5,297 nucleotides of DNA from Planctomycetota bacterium (GTDB lineage: Bacteria > Planctomycetota > Phycisphaerae > WQYP01): the NCBI GenBank assembly GCA_021795535.1, contig JAJYPG010000131.1, positions 1 through 5,297 of the forward strand, in the 5' to 3' direction. How positions within the stretch are numbered: the first letter of the stretch is position 1; each line of letters opens with the position of its first letter. The notes beneath the pieces were generated by a model. It worked only from the letters and a program-made list of their open reading frames with translations. It made no database searches and was not told where the DNA came from. A program made the translations under genes and the position numbers. This document shows, piece after piece, positions 1-5,297 of this stretch.

Positions 1-2195
1 GATGCGTAGGCCTCGTTTCCGGCGGCATCAACAGCTTTTACCACAATTCGATGCGGTCCGCTGGTCAGCACACCTGTTCTACCGTGGAAACCTTCCAGCG
101 GAGAATCAAAGATAATAGCAGAAGCTGCCGCCGGACGCCAGTTCTTTGAAGAATCTATCTGAATGCTCACCGCCGTGATTGGTGAAAGTTTATCAGACGC
201 CACGCCGGTGACTACGATGTGTCCATCGGCGGTCTGGTGCCATTTCAGACCGGCAATCGCGGGAGCGGTGTTATCCACCAAGATGCGGCTGGATTCTCTA
301 GCTACGCTTTGCGTGGTGGCCGGAGTATTGTCCGGAGCATCAGAAGCAATAACCTTTACTCGATAATAGCCATCCGGAATACCGGTGAGGTGCCAGAGAT
401 AATGATGCGCGGAAATATCTTTGGCAATGCGAATCCAGACAGGAATTCCTTTCTGCTGGTATTGCACCGTGTATTGCAGGGTATCACCATCAGGATCATT
501 GGCCTTCCATTTTACCAGCACGGCGTGCACCGGTTTGCTCTGGTATTTGGTTTGCACGCTGCTAAGCACCGGCGGAACGTTGATCTGCTGGTAGCTGATG
601 CGCGTGGAACGGATTACCGGGGATGCCCCCTTGCCACCGCGTTTGAGAACCAGGCGGAATTGCAGAAATCGTGCCGGAGGGCTGGAAATTTTTCGGTAAC
701 TGTTGGCCGGCATCAACGATGACCAGCGGCTCCAGAATCTTGCGGAGGTCTTCACATCCCGCACGTTGCCACTGCGGGTTTGAATATCAACTGCCGCGCC
801 TGCGGGCACTTTGGCGTCAATATGCGCAGCACCCCAATTGGCAGGAAGTTTGGCGTCCAGCACTTTGCTGACATAATTTCCGGTAAGTTGGGTCTTGGAT
901 GTGAGCTGGTAGATTTGCCCCTGATTAGCCGTACCGATCAGCAAGCGATTATTGCGTGTTTCCGCGAGACTAAGCAGGTCTGATTGCTTAAGGCGCTCCA
1001 GCAAGGTTTCAGTTTGCGTGAAGGGATCATAGGACAGCAGCCGCCCGTGACCACCAAGTCCAAGAATCAGGTGGTGCTTGGCATACAGCATGGACAGCAC
1101 CATATCTGGCACCTTGAGCAACACACGAACGCGCCCGCTGGAGCTGATCTGATAAACCACATTGCTTTTTACGGCAGGTGCGGTAGAGGCGGAATCATCG
1201 CTGTCCGCGGAAGGAAACGGACCGGGTATGCGCGTCGGTTCAGCGGCAGGCTTTGCGGGGGCCGCGTCACCATGCGCTTTTTTACCAGGTTTTCCCTTTT
1301 TTCCGGGCATCTGAATGCCGGCCCCAACCGCTACAGGACGACCATTCGGGTGCAGAACCGGAGTAAAGACTCCGCCATCAAGCTTCGCCCGATGCGGTGA
1401 CGCAGTTGCGGCGAAAATATCCCCATCACCATCCACCGCCAAGGCGGAAATTTCCGCATGGTTGGCGGACATTAAAACATAGGATTTGCCGGTTTTCGGA
1501 TTTATCCGAATCACGAGCCCCGGCCCATCGGTGCCGGCCAAAATCGAACCATCCTGAGCGATGGCCATGCTGGTGACATTATGCATCCCGGTTTTCAGCA
1601 ACATCTTTGCTTTTCCAGCGGGGCTGATGCTCCACACCTCGCCGTTGGGGCCGGTTGCAAGAATCATTGAGCCATCTGAAAGCGGCAAAATAGACCAGAT
1701 ATATTTGACGGCGGAATTTTGAAATATTGTTCTCGCGGCGACTTTTCCGCCGGCACCGATGGTTAATTCCACGAGTTCGGCTTTGCTGCCGCACGCGGCC
1801 ACGAGAAGCTTTCCATTTTTCTCAAACGCCAGCGACAAAATCTGATCCGACGTTTTGGGTGGCGTATACGCCACGACCGGTTTGCCGTTGACGATTCGGT
1901 ACACTTTACCCCTGGGGCTTGTGCCGAACCAGATTTCTCCATGGGAAGATACGGCAATGGCATTGATAAAATCAAAACCGGTCTTTGGCAGCAATGTTTT
2001 CAAGTGCCTGCTTAACGCCAGATCGCCGTAGTTATTAACGACAACCCCGTGAAAGTGACCAGAGGCGTATGCCGCCTCATCGGTAAATTTCCAGCTTTGT
2101 GGATGCACCGCAAAGGCGCTGGGCGATCCGGCCAACAGGCCCAGCAGGACAGGGAGCAGAAGTTTTTTTAATCCAAGCTTGGCGTTACGAAACAT
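1..2195 (-). CDS. Secreted beta-propeller protein with WSxWS-type, FN3-like and Ig-like beta-sandwich domains (3' end outside window)
   Basis: The frame starts at ATG 2195 and stays open for 731 codons to the window edge, so the C-terminus is missing. The start is supported by a GGAGA box and an immediate Sec signal peptide: basic n-region, Leu-rich core (residues 12-21), AFA cleavage site after residue 29. Residues 78-432 hold seven repeats of the form hydrophobic strand, D/N-G turn, I-x-x-GT, G-x-V-Y-x-I, as in NHL/SMP-30-like propellers. Residues about 465-540 form a beta-sandwich-like module with RSGN (474-477), WSRWS (488-492) and SPPARFLQFRL (505-515), a combination I associate with large secreted proteins of Acidobacteriota and Planctomycetota. 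Residues 540-640 look FN3-like, with DPDGD at 567-571. Residues 641-731 look like a bacterial Ig-like domain, with AVDAAGNEA near the end; such a motif often lies close to a C-terminus, so little may be missing. No catalytic motif is visible. Role: probably envelope binding or scaffolding; the substrate is unknown. It lies 90 bases downstream of the S55 gene and is probably co-transcribed with it. Confidence 0.85.
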   Translation of the reverse strand, partial: MFRNAKLGLKKLLLPVLLGLLAGSPSAFAVHPQSWKFTDEAAYASGHFHGVVVNNYGDLALSRHLKTLLPKTGFDFINAIAVSSHGEIWFGTSPRGKVYRIVNGKPVVAYTPPKTSDQILSLAFEKNGKLLVAACGSKAELVELTIGAGGKVAARTIFQNSAVKYIWSILPLSDGSMILATGPNGEVWSISPAGKAKMLLKTGMHNVTSMAIAQDGSILAGTDGPGLVIRINPKTGKSYVLMSANHAEISALAVDGDGDIFAATASPHRAKLDGGVFTPVLHPNGRPVAVGAGIQMPGKKGKPGKKAHGDAAPAKPAAEPTRIPGPFPSADSDDSASTAPAVKSNVVYQISSSGRVRVLLKVPDMVLSMLYAKHHLILGLGGHGRLLSYDPFTQTETLLERLKQSDLLSLAETRNNRLLIGTANQGQIYQLTSKTQLTGNYVSKVLDAKLPANWGAAHIDAKVPAGAAVDIQTRSGNVRDVKTSARFWSRWSSLMPANSYRKISSPPARFLQFRLVLKRGGKGASPVIRSTRISYQQINVPPVLSSVQTKYQSKPVHAVLVKWKANDPDGDTLQYTVQYQQKGIPVWIRIAKDISAHHYLWHLTGIPDGYYRVKVIASDAPDNTPATTQSVARESSRILVDNTAPAIAGLKWHQTADGHIVVTGVASDKLSPITAVSIQIDSSKNWRPAAASAIIFDSPLEGFHGRTGVLTSGPHRIVVKAVDAAGNEAYA
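900..1964 (-). repeat. Seven propeller-blade repeats encoded within the secreted protein
   Basis: Seven related segments occur at protein residues 78-101, 119-144, 167-191, 207-232, 248-270, 366-391 and 407-432. Each has a hydrophobic strand (such as INAIAV, VTSMAI, LLSLAE), a turn rich in D, G and N, a strand ending in A/G-T or similar (IWFGT, ILAGT, LLIGT), then G-x-V-Y/W-x-I or a close variant. Spacing is about 40-45 residues except between the fifth and sixth, where an insertion intervenes. Seven copies match a closed seven-bladed propeller. The repeats are diverged at the protein level, with no near-identical DNA copies, so this is an ancient structural repeat and not a recent tandem duplication. 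Confidence 0.6.
1170..1310 (-). other. Low-complexity Lys/Pro/Ala then Asp/Ser linker inside the propeller
   Basis: Protein residues about 296-342 are hydrophilic and low in complexity. The first part is basic (GKKGKPGKKAHG), the middle is Ala/Pro-rich, and the end is acidic and Ser-rich (DSDDSAS). No frame change occurs: propeller-like sequence resumes directly afterwards with NVVYQI at 345-350. The segment sits inside blade 5, between the strand ending in ATAS and the strand VVYQI, so it would project as a disordered loop from the propeller rim. It could be a flexible tether, a wall- or polyanion-binding patch, or a protease-sensitive site. Confidence 0.6.
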
Positions 2196-2285
2196 GAAAT
2201 CTCCAGTTACTTGCCAGACATCTTCAACTGACTTTGCCCGCAGCGCACCGTTGCCGCGATGGCCAGCGATTGCGCAATTCCGTGA
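2196..2285 (-). other. 90-base intercistronic gap without a terminator
   Basis: This gap runs from the TAA of the S55 gene to the ATG of the propeller gene. I see no GC-rich hairpin followed by a T run on the minus strand, and no convincing -35/-10 pair. It holds a 10-base perfect palindrome, ATTGCGCAAT (2269-2278), and the ribosome binding site near its 3' end. The absence of a terminator and of a promoter argues for read-through from the upstream gene. Confidence 0.5.
2200..2204 (-). promoter_or_regulatory. Ribosome binding site of the propeller protein
   Basis: GGAGA on the minus strand ends four bases before ATG 2195. It is a good Shine-Dalgarno match at usable spacing. It supports this start over any internal Met and fits translation of a second cistron from a shared mRNA. 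Confidence 0.7.
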
Positions 2286-4262
2286 TTATCCCGGTGGTGG
2301 CCCCATTGGCCCCGGCAGCCCCGGAAATCCGGGTGCCGGTGTAAGTTTTACAAAACGCCGATCAGCGTGGCGGCTTACTTTGATTGTAAACTGTTGCCCC
2401 CCCTGCTCGACAATTGCGCCGGCTGGGACAACTTCCCGCACTGAATTAAACAGCGGATACAAATTGGCCGGCGGATTCTCCGCCATGATCGCGACACGGC
2501 TTAACGGCAGATTGGGCATGGCGAGCTGTTGCTGATCCACACCGTGCATATTCAGCACCAGGCGGGCGTATATGTCATTATCCCGATAAGCCGTGAGATG
2601 TTTAATATCGGCGATTAAATCATCAATACTTCCGGGCGAAAAACGCTGCGGAAAATAAGTCATTTCCTGTTGAATAACGGAATTGGAAGACCCTACAACC
2701 AAATTGTAATTCCCATCCGGGGTGTTGGCGGGAACCGGTATGTGAAGATAGACATAATGTTCCGGCCTGCGGAACGGCTTGACTGTCACGCGTACACGAA
2801 TCACGCCGCCGGGTGGCACGGTCATCCGCCTCACAACTGCCGAGGTGATGACCGCAGCGCGACTCGCCGGTCTGGCGGAAATATGCAAATTCACACCCTT
2901 GAGTTTCAAATCTTTGAATGGATTATTCATCAGTAAAGCCGCGGGCATCAATACATTATTGGGATCAAAAAAGCCGGTGGTGTAATAATCGTTCACCGGC
3001 AGATCGGCCCCGGCGAAATGAATATGTCCGGTGATATGCACGGTGTAATTACCGGTTTTCGCCACCACTTTTCGTTTGGCGGTCATCGTGCCAACCAGAG
3101 CGGCACCCAACGACTGCATACTGGTGCGCGGATCGAGAAACAAATTATAGTGAAAGGTCTTTTGCCATGATGGATTGTGATATTCAATGGTCATTGTGAC
3201 CGGCGCGAACGGGGCCGACATGCCAAGTTGGCCCACAATCCCCGTCGCCTGATCCATGATCAGGCGTCCCTGCCGGGTAAAGCTTGTACCAAGTTTAAAG
3301 GATGCTTCTACATCCGGGAGAATGGTGTAAATGTAGGCACCGGCGATGGGCAATGTGGATCGACCTTGCGCGAAGAAGCGGTGGCCAAAGGCATAGACAT
3401 GTCCATTTACCACATCCGTTACGGTGCCAATGGCGGACATGTCCATGTCGCCATTGAGCAGGGGCACCGCGATGGCGGCACCGGGACGCAAATCCATTGC
3501 TGCGGCGGGCGTCATGGCCAAGCCCCCTAACTGCCCTTTGCCACCGTTGCCCGCAGCACCCGCCGCCAGCGGAACCATGCCGGTGCCCCCAAAGGCGCTT
3601 CGCAAATAACGTACGACACTGCCCGATCCACCGCCAACCATCAGAGGTGAAGATAGAGGTTGCAATTTAATGGCGGCTTGTGTCGCCAATCGCAACATCG
3701 AACGTTTTTTAACAGTCCTGCTGCCATAAAGATGTTGAACGATTGCCGACCAACCGAGGAGTTCGTGCGTCTCGGCGGACTGTTCCATCCACGTTATTGA
3801 ACCTCCACCGCCCTGCCACGCCATTTTTTTATTGGCCTTGGGCAGTGGAATTTGCAGCATCTGCCGAATCGGCTGCACACCGCCGATGGGGTCTTTGGAA
3901 TAGTGCCAACCATAGGCAATCGCTCCGATGAGTTTGCCATCGATGTAGACCGGCGATCCGCTCATTCCCTCAATAATGCCGGAGTGTCGCAAACCCAACC
4001 CCCAGCAACGAACGAGAATCACGTTCATATCCGGGCCGAAGGCTTTAACCACGTCAATAATTTTGACATGAAATTTCTGAATGTCCGCCCCGTGCATCAC
4101 GGTCAGGCCATATCCCACCATGCCGGGCCTGAGTTGATTTTCAAACATACATCCCGGCGGTGGCTTGCCCAGCGATTCAAAGGTATCTGCCGTTGCCGTG
4201 CGGCTAACGCCCGCAGCCATCAGAGCCAGCGTCGCGAGAAAACCAATCAATTTTTTAATCAT
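2286..4262 (-). CDS. Secreted SpoIVB-type (S55 family) serine-peptidase-like protein
   Basis: The chosen start (ATG 4262) gives 658 residues and places a Sec signal peptide at the N-terminus: IKK, hydrophobic core 5-18, ATA cleavage site after residue 25. An in-frame ATG at 4373 would add 37 residues rich in Trp and Cys ahead of that signal, which is unlikely. Residues 46-135 match the serine half of the S55 domain: YGLTV, a KFHVKII strand, then GIIEGMSGSPVYIDGKLIGA (residues 96-115), with Ser101 the presumed nucleophile by analogy to SpoIVB Ser378. Residues 209-250 are a Gly/Ala-rich linker. Residues 260-350 match the histidine half: GTVT, then VYAFGH with His294 the presumed base, and ATGIVGQLG. 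Residues 360-640 are beta-rich (for example VPPGGVIRVRVTV) with no domain I can name and no PDZ domain. The protein ends in collagen-like triplets. Such proteins occur in non-sporulating phyla, with unknown substrates. A periplasmic or surface protease is likely, but activity is not certain because the SpoIVB Asp position appears to be Cys86. Confidence 0.85.
   Translation of the reverse strand: MIKKLIGFLATLALMAAGVSRTATADTFESLGKPPPGCMFENQLRPGMVGYGLTVMHGADIQKFHVKIIDVVKAFGPDMNVILVRCWGLGLRHSGIIEGMSGSPVYIDGKLIGAIAYGWHYSKDPIGGVQPIRQMLQIPLPKANKKMAWQGGGGSITWMEQSAETHELLGWSAIVQHLYGSRTVKKRSMLRLATQAAIKLQPLSSPLMVGGGSGSVVRYLRSAFGGTGMVPLAAGAAGNGGKGQLGGLAMTPAAAMDLRPGAAIAVPLLNGDMDMSAIGTVTDVVNGHVYAFGHRFFAQGRSTLPIAGAYIYTILPDVEASFKLGTSFTRQGRLIMDQATGIVGQLGMSAPFAPVTMTIEYHNPSWQKTFHYNLFLDPRTSMQSLGAALVGTMTAKRKVVAKTGNYTVHITGHIHFAGADLPVNDYYTTGFFDPNNVLMPAALLMNNPFKDLKLKGVNLHISARPASRAAVITSAVVRRMTVPPGGVIRVRVTVKPFRRPEHYVYLHIPVPANTPDGNYNLVVGSSNSVIQQEMTYFPQRFSPGSIDDLIADIKHLTAYRDNDIYARLVLNMHGVDQQQLAMPNLPLSRVAIMAENPPANLYPLFNSVREVVPAGAIVEQGGQQFTIKVSRHADRRFVKLTPAPGFPGLPGPMGPPPG
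2295..2330 (-). repeat. Collagen-like Gly-X-Y tail of the S55 protein
   Basis: Residues 645-656 read as four consecutive Gly-X-Y triplets (GFP, GLP, GPM, GPP), followed by Pro-Gly and the stop codon. The tail follows the last beta-rich segment and is probably exposed and disordered. Four triplets are too few for a stable collagen triple helix, so a flexible Pro/Gly tail is the conservative reading. Confidence 0.55.
2312..2339 (-). other. Strong GC-rich hairpin at the 3' end of the S55 coding sequence
   Basis: On the minus strand an outer stem CCGGCA/TGCCGG (6 bp) encloses an inner stem CCCGG/CCGGG (5 bp) with a four-base ATTT loop. The only irregularity is a two-base GC bulge on the 3' side. 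The hairpin ends about 24 bases before the stop codon and has no following T run, so it is not a standard intrinsic terminator. Pro (CCN) and Gly (GGN) codons favour such pairing by themselves. Confidence 0.45.
3381..3392 (-). other. AFGH histidine motif of the S55 domain
   Basis: Residues 291-294 of the S55 protein. It corresponds to the ALGH that holds the catalytic His236 of B. subtilis SpoIVB, and is preceded here by GTVT and a short hairpin as in SpoIVB. In this protein it comes about 190 residues after the serine motif, not before it. Confidence 0.65.
3951..3968 (-). other. GMSGSP serine motif of the S55 domain
   Basis: Residues 99-104 of the S55 protein. GMSGSP is the signature around the SpoIVB nucleophile and corresponds to the GDSGGP of trypsin-like peptidases, which makes Ser101 the catalytic candidate. 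It is followed by V-Y-I-D-G-K-L-I-G-A, close to the strand pattern after the SpoIVB serine. Confidence 0.8.
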
Positions 4263-4294
4263 CAACACACCGCAACTGTTCCATACTTGAACAA

Positions 4295-4323
4295 ACTGTA
4301 ACGCTATTTTCATCCGCCGACAA
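4295..4323 (-). promoter_or_regulatory. Candidate sigma70-type promoter for the S55 gene
   Basis: TTGTCG (4318-4323) and TACAGT (4295-4300) on the minus strand are separated by 17 bases. Each matches four of six consensus positions. Transcription would begin near 4288, leaving a leader of about 26 bases before ATG 4262, where a weak GGTG lies five bases upstream. If this promoter is real it excludes the longer start at 4373. Matches this good occur by chance, and promoter consensus differs between phyla. Confidence 0.25.
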
Positions 4324-4414
4324 CACCAGGTCCGGCTTACCCATTGAGTCAAGCCGTGATTCCCAATCGGCATTTTACCCTACGCTCAACGCCCCGGCAC
4401 TGTTCGCGATCGGG

Positions 4415-4441
4415 AATTCTTTCGGGTTACGGAAAAGAATT
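4415..4441. repeat. AT-rich inverted repeat in the spacer
   Basis: The arms AATTCTTT (4415-4422) and AAAGAATT (4434-4441) are perfect 8-base complements around an 11-base centre. No T tract follows in either direction. It could be a weak hairpin after the reductase gene or an operator upstream of the S55 gene. Confidence 0.35.
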
Positions 4442-4498
4442 GACGATTTTGATTGTCCTTGGACCGCATGACGCGGCACAGTTGCACCGGCTTTCGGG

Positions 4499-5297
4499 CT
4501 ACTTGCCAAGCCGTTCCATCATTGGTGCCGGGTATCGCAGGCCGGCGGTTGAGCCTTTGGGGGCGGCAGCGTTGATGCGGCTGACATCATTGGCGGTAAG
4601 TGTCACATTCAAGGCACCAAGATTTTCATGCAGATATTTGCTCCGGCGGGTTCCGGGAATCGGTATAACATCGCTTCCGCGGGAAAGCACCCACGCCAGA
4701 GCGAGCTGACTTGGCGTGCAGTTTTTTTCCCGCGCAAGGTCATTAACGCGTTTAACGATCTCCAGGTTTTTCTGAAAATTCTCGCCTTGAAAGCGCGGGT
4801 GATTTCGCCGGTTGTCATTGGCCGCCAGATCTTCGGGCTTTTTTATCTGGCCGGTTAAAAATCCGCGGCCCAAGGGGCTGTATGCGATAAAGGCGATTCC
4901 CAGTTCTCGGCACACATCCAGTACGCCATCTTCCGGATCGCGCGTCCAGAGGGAATACTCGCTTTGCAGGGCGGAGATTTTATGAACTTTCGCAGCCCGG
5001 CGAATGGTTTCGCCGCCCGCTTCGGATAAGCCAAGATATTTTACCTTGCCGGCTTGCACCAATTCCGCCATGGCTCCAAGCGTATCTTCAATGGGTGTAC
5101 CGGTGTCCACGCGGTGCTGGTAATACAGATCGATGTGATCCACTCCGAGTCGCCGCAGGCTGGCATCACAAGCTTGCTTGACATATTCCGGCGTACCGCA
5201 GACACGGAGAAATTCCCCCTTAGGCCCGCGCACGTTGCCAAATTTGGTGGCCAGAAAAACCTTCGTTCTTCGATCTTTTATCGCCTTGCCGACGAGC
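4499..5297 (-). CDS. Aldo/keto reductase, AKR13-like (5' end outside window)
   Basis: The frame enters at the right edge and ends at TAG 4499-4501, giving 265 residues; family members have about 325-330, so some 60 N-terminal residues are missing. A GTG at 5233 is internal: the family pattern VFLATKFGN continues upstream of it. The visible fragment carries two of the four AKR catalytic residues, Lys18 in LATKFG and His61 in YYQHRVD; the Asp and Tyr would lie in the missing part. NADPH-site and barrel motifs are present: [34 protein letters not shown] and VIPIPGTRR. The protein is a soluble (beta/alpha)8-barrel oxidoreductase that reduces aldehydes or ketones with NADPH; the physiological substrate cannot be read from sequence. 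The motif set resembles the AKR13 group. It has no evident functional tie to the two exported proteins downstream. Confidence 0.93.
   Translation of the reverse strand, partial: LVGKAIKDRRTKVFLATKFGNVRGPKGEFLRVCGTPEYVKQACDASLRRLGVDHIDLYYQHRVDTGTPIEDTLGAMAELVQAGKVKYLGLSEAGGETIRRAAKVHKISALQSEYSLWTRDPEDGVLDVCRELGIAFIAYSPLGRGFLTGQIKKPEDLAANDNRRNHPRFQGENFQKNLEIVKRVNDLAREKNCTPSQLALAWVLSRGSDVIPIPGTRRSKYLHENLGALNVTLTANDVSRINAAAPKGSTAGLRYPAPMMERLGK

Larger units (their letters stand above)
4263..4498 (-). other. Spacer between the reductase and the S55 gene
   Basis: These 236 bases lie between the TAG of the aldo/keto reductase and the chosen start of the S55 gene. The downstream 111 bases are also open in the S55 frame (from ATG 4373), but the encoded residues are unlike a secreted protein N-terminus. 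I see no terminator with a T run after the reductase, one AT-rich inverted repeat (4415-4441) and one candidate promoter (4295-4323). The spacing suggests that the S55 gene starts its own transcription unit. Confidence 0.45.

Noticed and set aside
219..722. 167-codon plus-strand open frame opposite the propeller gene
   Set aside because: It is antisense to a 731-codon frame with clear domain motifs; the translation has no recognisable motif and no supporting ribosome binding site.
984..1400. 138-codon plus-strand open frame
   Set aside because: Its translation is compositionally odd (rich in Arg, Gln and His) and lies antisense to propeller blades 5 and 6 and the linker, so it is a shadow.
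1579..1975. Two short minus-strand frames of about 70 codons inside the propeller gene, which could suggest a broken gene
   Set aside because: They are in other frames than the continuous 731-codon reading from ATG 2195, which has no stop and keeps the blade pattern throughout, so there is no frameshift.
2207..2221. Four-codon minus-strand frame (MSGK) just before the propeller gene
   Set aside because: It is too short and has no strong ribosome binding site; ATG-to-stop runs of this size are expected by chance.
2269..2278. ATTGCGCAAT palindrome as an operator
   Set aside because: A single 10-base palindrome in a 90-base gap, with no second copy and no nearby promoter, is weak evidence, so it is noted only within the gap entry.
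3852..4301. 149-codon plus-strand open frame opposite the S55 N-terminus
   Set aside because: It is antisense to the signal peptide and the GMSGSP region, whose minus-strand reading matches a known family.
4463..4475. Small hairpin CCGC/GCGG after the reductase gene as a terminator
   Set aside because: The stem is only 4 bp and no T run follows on the minus strand.
4499..5233. A complete 244-residue reductase starting at GTG 5233
   Set aside because: The family sequence, including the catalytic Lys in LATKFG, continues upstream to the window edge, so the gene is cut by the window and does not start here.

Overview
The window holds three genes, all read right to left on the minus strand. In transcription order they are the 3' part of an aldo/keto reductase (right edge), a complete secreted serine-peptidase-like protein of the SpoIVB/S55 family, and the first 731 codons of a large secreted protein with a seven-bladed beta-propeller and C-terminal beta-sandwich domains, which runs off the left edge. 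No RNA gene, mobile element, CRISPR array or tRNA is visible. The sequence is almost entirely coding on the minus strand, and the plus-strand open frames are shadows of these genes.

Organism: the intermediate base composition, the large Sec-exported envelope proteins, and the pairing of an S55-type protein with a propeller/WSxWS/FN3-type protein suggest an environmental Gram-negative phylum such as Planctomycetota (Phycisphaerae-like), Acidobacteriota or Verrucomicrobiota. The S55 protein belongs to the long, non-sporulation branch of the family, not to the Bacillus sporulation protein. No marker gene here decides between these phyla, so the assignment is inference with low confidence.

Layout. 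4499-5297: AKR13-like aldo/keto reductase, C-terminal 265 residues, 5' end outside the window. 4263-4498: a 236-base spacer with an inverted repeat (4415-4441) and a candidate promoter (4295-4323). 2286-4262: S55-type protein of 658 residues, with signal peptide, GMSGSP serine motif, Gly/Ala-rich linker, AFGH histidine motif, about 300 residues of beta-rich C-terminal sequence and a short collagen-like tail. 2196-2285: a 90-base gap with no terminator and a good ribosome binding site. 1-2195: the propeller/beta-sandwich protein, open throughout and not finished at the window edge.

How they fit together: the S55 protein and the propeller protein are both exported, co-directional and separated by a short gap, so they probably form an operon acting in the periplasm or at the cell surface. 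The propeller protein could be a partner or substrate of the S55 protein, but that is inference. The aldo/keto reductase is cytoplasmic metabolism and is probably an unrelated upstream neighbour. The most notable point is that the S55 protein carries its two catalytic half-barrels in the opposite order to Bacillus SpoIVB, and the position of the SpoIVB catalytic Asp appears to be Cys.
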